Shown piece after piece: positions 63,851 to 64,000 of a stretch of 64,000 nucleotides of DNA. The position numbers were made by a program, and so were the translations under genes. The stretch lies in the NCBI GenBank assembly GCA_018136815.1, contig CM030931.1, positions 8,842,153-8,906,152 of the forward strand, in the 5' to 3' direction. Numbering within the stretch: position 1 is the first letter of the stretch; every line of letters begins with the position of its first letter. The notes under the pieces were generated by a model, which had not been told where the DNA came from, did no database searches, and saw only the letters and a program-made list of their open reading frames with translations. The DNA comes from Isochrysis galbana (lineage: Eukaryota > Haptophyta > Isochrysidales > Isochrysidaceae).

Positions 63851-64000
63851 GAGGACGAACGATAACGGTTGTACGGTTGTACCTATTGTGCATACCGGCC
63901 CAAACCCCCCTCTGGTATCTCGCCTGCTGACGAGTGGAAGTATGGTACCGGAGACGGAGCTCACAACCCCATTGTTTGCCAACCATACATCCGTTTTCTA
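63851..64000. other. Window end
   Basis: Nothing recognised in the last 150 bases. Confidence 0.4.

Overview
This window is nuclear DNA from a GC-rich unicellular eukaryote. Evidence: spliceosomal introns (GT-AG plus one probable GC-AG) interrupt most long genes. The genes include a kinesin motor, a CRAL-TRIO lipid-binding protein, an integrin-type FG-GAP membrane protein and a multi-pass membrane protein. Between them lie long (GA)n/(CT)n tracts and many degenerate retroelements and inverted-repeat elements. The style (GC-rich exons, few introns, huge purine/pyrimidine microsatellites, alga-like ectodomain motifs, a GC donor) fits a haptophyte or similar marine alga. That assignment is inference from gene style and was not tested by any search.

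Layout. 0.4-6.0 kb: four-exon kinesin (minus) with an unusual tail repeat. 6.1-7.1: GA/CT/GT microsatellites. 7.2-9.0: a small inverted-repeat transposon with an 8-bp target duplication, then LINE debris. 9.2-10.9: two-exon fucosyltransferase-like gene. 11.5-14.3: nested repeats (inverted-repeat element, retroelement 'M-A' with a 20-bp target duplication, LINE 3' end, partial copy 'M-B', short structured repeat). 14.4-15.4: extreme C-rich and CT-rich DNA. 15.4-18.2: two-exon tyrosine/glycine-rich protein. 18.9-20.9: LINE tail, truncated hAT-like transposon end with a BED finger, second inverted-repeat transposon. 21.7-23.5: two-exon gene ending in a CaaX box. 24.6-26.0: 1.4-kb palindrome. 27.1-29.8: five-exon multi-pass membrane protein. 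31.0-32.5: retroelement copy 'M-C' with a 15-bp target duplication, plus a short repeat. 33.0-35.1: FG-GAP receptor-like gene (minus). 35-39.1: microsatellites. 39.4-41.3: five-exon CRAL-TRIO gene. 41.6-43.3: internally deleted LINE. 44.3-46.5: intronless receptor-like gene with a lower-GC composition (minus). 47.7-47.9: 16-bp minisatellite. 49.2-53.2: the longest LINE, frameshifted. 54.3-54.8: AT-hook protein (minus). 56.2-58.6: broken copia element fused to another retroelement's 5' end. 60.0-60.5: small CHORD-like zinc protein. 61.1-63.85: short repeats, a palindrome-ended transposon and minisatellites.

The cellular genes do not form one pathway. They look like independent genes for intracellular transport (kinesin), glycosylation, lipid transfer and surface or signalling functions. 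The richest material is the repeat fraction. It includes at least four families of inverted-repeat or palindromic elements, two with clear 8-bp target duplications. A LINE family ends in oligo(T) on its sense strand. A set of retroelements share a 7-bp-stem, 4-nt-loop hairpin a few bases before an ATGGAGC start; one copy keeps the stem with a different sequence. Exon joins were read by eye from splice consensus, reading frame and protein continuity; no transcript data were available.
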